Assembly (NCBI GenBank): GCA_021286965.1
Contig: JAJTBK010000528.1
Location: 1 to 9,084, forward strand
DNA from: Comamonadaceae bacterium
GTDB lineage: Bacteria > Pseudomonadota > Gammaproteobacteria > Burkholderiales > Burkholderiaceae_C
DNA: 9,084 bases
Direction: 5' to 3'
Position 1 is the stretch's first letter. Each line of letters starts with the position of its first letter. Both the position numbers and the translations under genes were made by a program. Positions 6,311 to 9,084 of the stretch are shown here, in pieces. A model generated the notes under the pieces. The model did no database searches. It saw only the letters and a program-made list of their open reading frames with translations, and was not told the origin of the DNA.

Positions 6311-9084
6311 TTGCCGCAGACATTCTCCCAACCCAGCATCTTGCCCCCGATCTCACCGCGCTCCGCCCTCACCCGACGCCTGTCCCTGTACATCTGGGGG
6401 CTGTTTCTGGTGCTGCTCCTGCTGCTGTCGGTACTGGGCTACGCCGCGCTGCAACTGAGCGCCGGCACGGTGGTGCCGCTGGTGCTGCAGAAAATGGTGC
6501 AGCTCAAGGCCGAGGCAAGCGAAAAATGGTTCGAGCAGGCCGACGACAGCGTGCGCCGCCTGCGCATCGCCCTGGTGCGGCAGCTCGACGCCAATGCCGC
6601 CAACCCCACCACGCCGGCACGCTTTGCGCACCTGTTTGCGCGCAGCGCCGATGGCCTGTGGCGCCTGCGCCCGCAGTGGGTCGATCCCGAGCACGCGCCC
6701 ACGCTCTACCTGCACGCCGGCGCGCAGGGGCCCGACGCCTCGGCGCAGCTGCGCGCCGTTACCAGCTACGAACTGCTGCGCGCGCAAGGGCCGGCCCTGG
6801 TGCCGCCATTTTTCTCGGTCTACATGGACTTCGTCGAAGACGGCCTGATGGTGTACGCCCGCGACTTCGACTGGGGCGGCAACGCCGACGCCCAGGCCAG
6901 CAACGCCAACTACCCGACCATGCGCGGCGCCGACCCCGCGCACAACCCCGAGCGCAAGATTTTCTGGACGCCGGTGTACCTCGACCAGCAGGCCCACACC
7001 TGGATGGTCTCGGTCATTGCCCCGCTCGACTGGCAGGGCCGCTGGGTCGGCACCGTCGGGCATGACCTTTCGGTGCAAACCCTGATCGATGCCGTCGCCA
7101 ACACCGACGACGAACCCAGCCAGCAGCTCATCATCGATGCCGACGGCCACCTCATCGCCCACCCGCAGCTGCGCCAGCGCATTGCCGCCGCCGACGGCCA
7201 GCTGCAGATTGCCAGCCTGGGCGATCCCCTGCTGCTGCAGGTGCAAGCCCTGCTGGCGCACGCCCCCGAGGGCCAGGGCGTAGGCCGCACGCCCGACGGC
7301 AGCCACTGGGTCGCCTGGGCCCGCATCAAGGGCCCAGGCTGGCACCAGGTCATGCTGCTGCCGCAGGCCCAGGTGCACCGCCTGCTGCTGCTGGGCCTGG
7401 CCATGCTCTGCGGTATCGGCATCCTCGCCCTGCTGCCCGCGCTGTGGGTGCTGCGCGCGCAGCTGCACCGGCAGGTTGCGGCGCCACTGCAGCGGCTGGC
7501 GCAGGCCGTGGACGCGCTCGGCCGTGGCAGCCACCCCAGCCCCCTGCCTGCCAGCGGCGCCGACGAGCTCGGCCACCTGGCGCAAGCCTTCAACACCCTG
7601 GCCGCCGAGCTGCAGCAACAGCGCCAGCTGCAAACCGAGCACGCCCAGGCGCTACAGGAGCAGGTGCAGGAACGCACCCAGGCCCTGGGCCGCCTGCACG
7701 AGGAGCGCACCCGGCTGCTGGCGCTGCTCGGGGCCATGGACCGGGGCATTTTGTTTGCCAGCGCGCAAGGCCAGGTGACGTACAGCAACGCCCAGTTCCT
7801 GCGCCTGTGGGGCCTGGCCAAGGATGCCCTGAGCCACACCCGCACCGAAAGCTACGTCCTCACCGCCATCACGCCGCAGCTGCTGCAAAGCGAACGCTTT
7901 ACCCTGCAGCTGCAACACATCCTGGCACAACCACAAGAGAGCGGGCACATGGCCCTGGAGCTGCGCGACGGGCGCAGCCTGCTGCTCGACGCGCACCCGG
8001 TGCGCGACACGCACAGCCGCCCCATGGGCCGGCTCTGGGTGTGCGAGGACGTGACGCACAAGCGGCGCACGACCGAGCAGCTGCTGTACCTGGCCGAGCG
8101 CGACGCGCTCACCGGGTTGTACAACCGCAACCGTTTTGAACAAGTGCTCGAACGCTTCTTCGCCCCCTCCGGGCGCAACCCGCAGCCAGCCGCCCTGCTG
8201 TGCTTTGACCTTGACGATTTCAAGTACGTCAACGACACCTTCGGCCACCAGGCCGGCGACCAGCTGCTGGTACGCGTGGCCAGCAGCGTGCGCGCCGTGG
8301 TGCGTGAGGGCGACGTCCTGTGCCGCCTGGGCGGCGACGAGTTCGCCGTCTTCATGCCCTACGCCACGCTGGCCGAGGGCGAGCAGCTGGCCGCGCAGGT
8401 GCTGCAAGCCATGGCCCAGACACCGCTGCACATCGCCCGGCAAACCCTGCGCCTGGGCGGTAGCCTGGGCCTGGCGCATTGCCCGAGCGACGCCAGCGAC
8501 GCCCAGGAACTGCTCGCGCACGCCGACGCCGCCATGTACCAGGCCAAGGCCAGCGGCAAGAACCGCATCAGCCGCTACCGCGCCGACCGCGACGGCTCAC
8601 AGGCCATGGTGGCACGCATGGCCTGGAGCGAACGCATCACCCAGGCCCTGGAGCATGACCGCCTGCGCCTGCACTACCAGGGCGTGTACCACGCCCAGAC
8701 CGGCGAGCTCGCGCACCTCGAAGCCCTCATCCGCATGGTGGACGAAGCCGACCCCGAGCACCTGATCCCGCCGGCGGAGTTCATCGGCCACGCCGAGAAG
8801 ACGAACAAGATTCTGGCCATCGACCGCTGGGTCATCCGCGAGAGCGTGCGCGTGCTGGCAACGCACCCCCAGCTGCCGGCGCTGGCGATCAACATCTCGG
8901 GGCGCTCGTTCGACGACCCGGACCTGCCCGCCTACATCGCTGGCGAACTGCAAGCCCAGGGCGTACCGCCCCGGCGCCTGCTGGTGGAGCTGACCGAAAC
9001 CTCGGCCATCTCCGACCTGGGCGACGCCGAACGCTTCATCGCCGCCCTGCGCCACAGCGGCTGCAGCATCTGCCTGGATGATTT
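6311..9084 (+). CDS. Cache-HAMP-PAS-GGDEF-EAL membrane sensor for cyclic-di-GMP turnover (3' end outside window)
   Basis: Inner-membrane signalling protein predicted to make and/or degrade cyclic-di-GMP. The visible 924 residues, counted from TTG 6311, have this order: a membrane segment (about 29-47); a roughly 300-residue periplasmic region of double-Cache type (including FFSVYMDF and a later VSVIAPLDWQGRWVGTVGHD stretch); a second membrane segment (about 358-381); HAMP (about 382-435); a coiled-coil linker; PAS (about 467-585); GGDEF (about 592-758); and EAL from about 772. GGDEF is intact (G674-F678), with DALTGLYNRNRF ahead of it and an RxxD inhibitory site (R665, D668) five residues upstream, so cyclase activity and product inhibition are plausible. 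The EAL domain keeps EALIR (E804-R808), the N861 metal position, ELTE (E893-E896) and D923-D924. The window ends there, so the catalytic lysine and final glutamate are unseen. No in-frame ATG precedes the first membrane segment, so the start must be TTG 6311 or TTG 6341, neither with a clear ribosome-binding site. The ligand is unknown. Confidence 0.93.
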   Translation, partial: MPQTFSQPSILPPISPRSALTRRLSLYIWGLFLVLLLLLSVLGYAALQLSAGTVVPLVLQKMVQLKAEASEKWFEQADDSVRRLRIALVRQLDANAANPTTPARFAHLFARSADGLWRLRPQWVDPEHAPTLYLHAGAQGPDASAQLRAVTSYELLRAQGPALVPPFFSVYMDFVEDGLMVYARDFDWGGNADAQASNANYPTMRGADPAHNPERKIFWTPVYLDQQAHTWMVSVIAPLDWQGRWVGTVGHDLSVQTLIDAVANTDDEPSQQLIIDADGHLIAHPQLRQRIAAADGQLQIASLGDPLLLQVQALLAHAPEGQGVGRTPDGSHWVAWARIKGPGWHQVMLLPQAQVHRLLLLGLAMLCGIGILALLPALWVLRAQLHRQVAAPLQRLAQAVDALGRGSHPSPLPASGADELGHLAQAFNTLAAELQQQRQLQTEHAQALQEQVQERTQALGRLHEERTRLLALLGAMDRGILFASAQGQVTYSNAQFLRLWGLAKDALSHTRTESYVLTAITPQLLQSERFTLQLQHILAQPQESGHMALELRDGRSLLLDAHPVRDTHSRPMGRLWVCEDVTHKRRTTEQLLYLAERDALTGLYNRNRFEQVLERFFAPSGRNPQPAALLCFDLDDFKYVNDTFGHQAGDQLLVRVASSVRAVVREGDVLCRLGGDEFAVFMPYATLAEGEQLAAQVLQAMAQTPLHIARQTLRLGGSLGLAHCPSDASDAQELLAHADAAMYQAKASGKNRISRYRADRDGSQAMVARMAWSERITQALEHDRLRLHYQGVYHAQTGELAHLEALIRMVDEADPEHLIPPAEFIGHAEKTNKILAIDRWVIRESVRVLATHPQLPALAINISGRSFDDPDLPAYIAGELQAQGVPPRRLLVELTETSAISDLGDAERFIAALRHSGCSICLDD

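Noticed and set aside
6353..7642. Minus-strand open frame (429 aa) opposite the GGDEF/EAL gene
   Set aside because: Antisense to the clearly coding Cache-HAMP region; composition is typical of a shadow frame.

Overview
The window is chromosomal DNA from a high-GC betaproteobacterium, most likely a member of the Comamonadaceae (Acidovorax-like). This rests on the strong G/C third-codon bias, the Aer-like PAS chemoreceptor, the AlaS and GabD sequence types, and short dispersed repeats that I associate with this group. No 16S or other taxonomic marker is present, so the family assignment is inference.

Layout, left to right. (1) Positions 1-1711, minus strand: a two-gene chemotaxis operon, cheW followed after 19 nt by a PAS-containing methyl-accepting chemotaxis receptor of the Aer type. 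The receptor runs off the left edge inside its signalling hairpin. (2) Positions 1712-1988: a gene-free stretch. It holds an AT-rich probable promoter region for cheW with a direct repeat and a perfect dyad, about 130 bp with no recognisable content, a short repeat-like sequence, and the intrinsic terminator of alaS. (3) Positions 1989-4631, minus strand: complete alaS (alanyl-tRNA synthetase, 880 aa), with a short dispersed repeat apparently inserted in frame in the coding sequence. (4) Positions 4632-4766: a divergent promoter region. (5) Positions 4767-6251, plus strand: a GabD-type succinate-semialdehyde dehydrogenase. (6) Positions 6311-9084, plus strand: a large membrane-bound sensor with Cache, HAMP, PAS, GGDEF and EAL regions, cut by the right edge within the EAL domain.

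How they work together: the left operon senses energy, redox or oxygen state (Aer-type PAS) and couples it to CheA through CheW. The right-hand gene senses a periplasmic signal and probably makes and/or degrades cyclic-di-GMP, so motility-related signalling flanks two metabolic or housekeeping genes. I see no phage, transposase, CRISPR, tRNA or rRNA gene, and no novel defence or biosynthetic system. The most notable item is the dispersed repeat translated as part of AlaS (peptide PSTSSGQA). Next in interest are the dyad and direct repeat in front of cheW.
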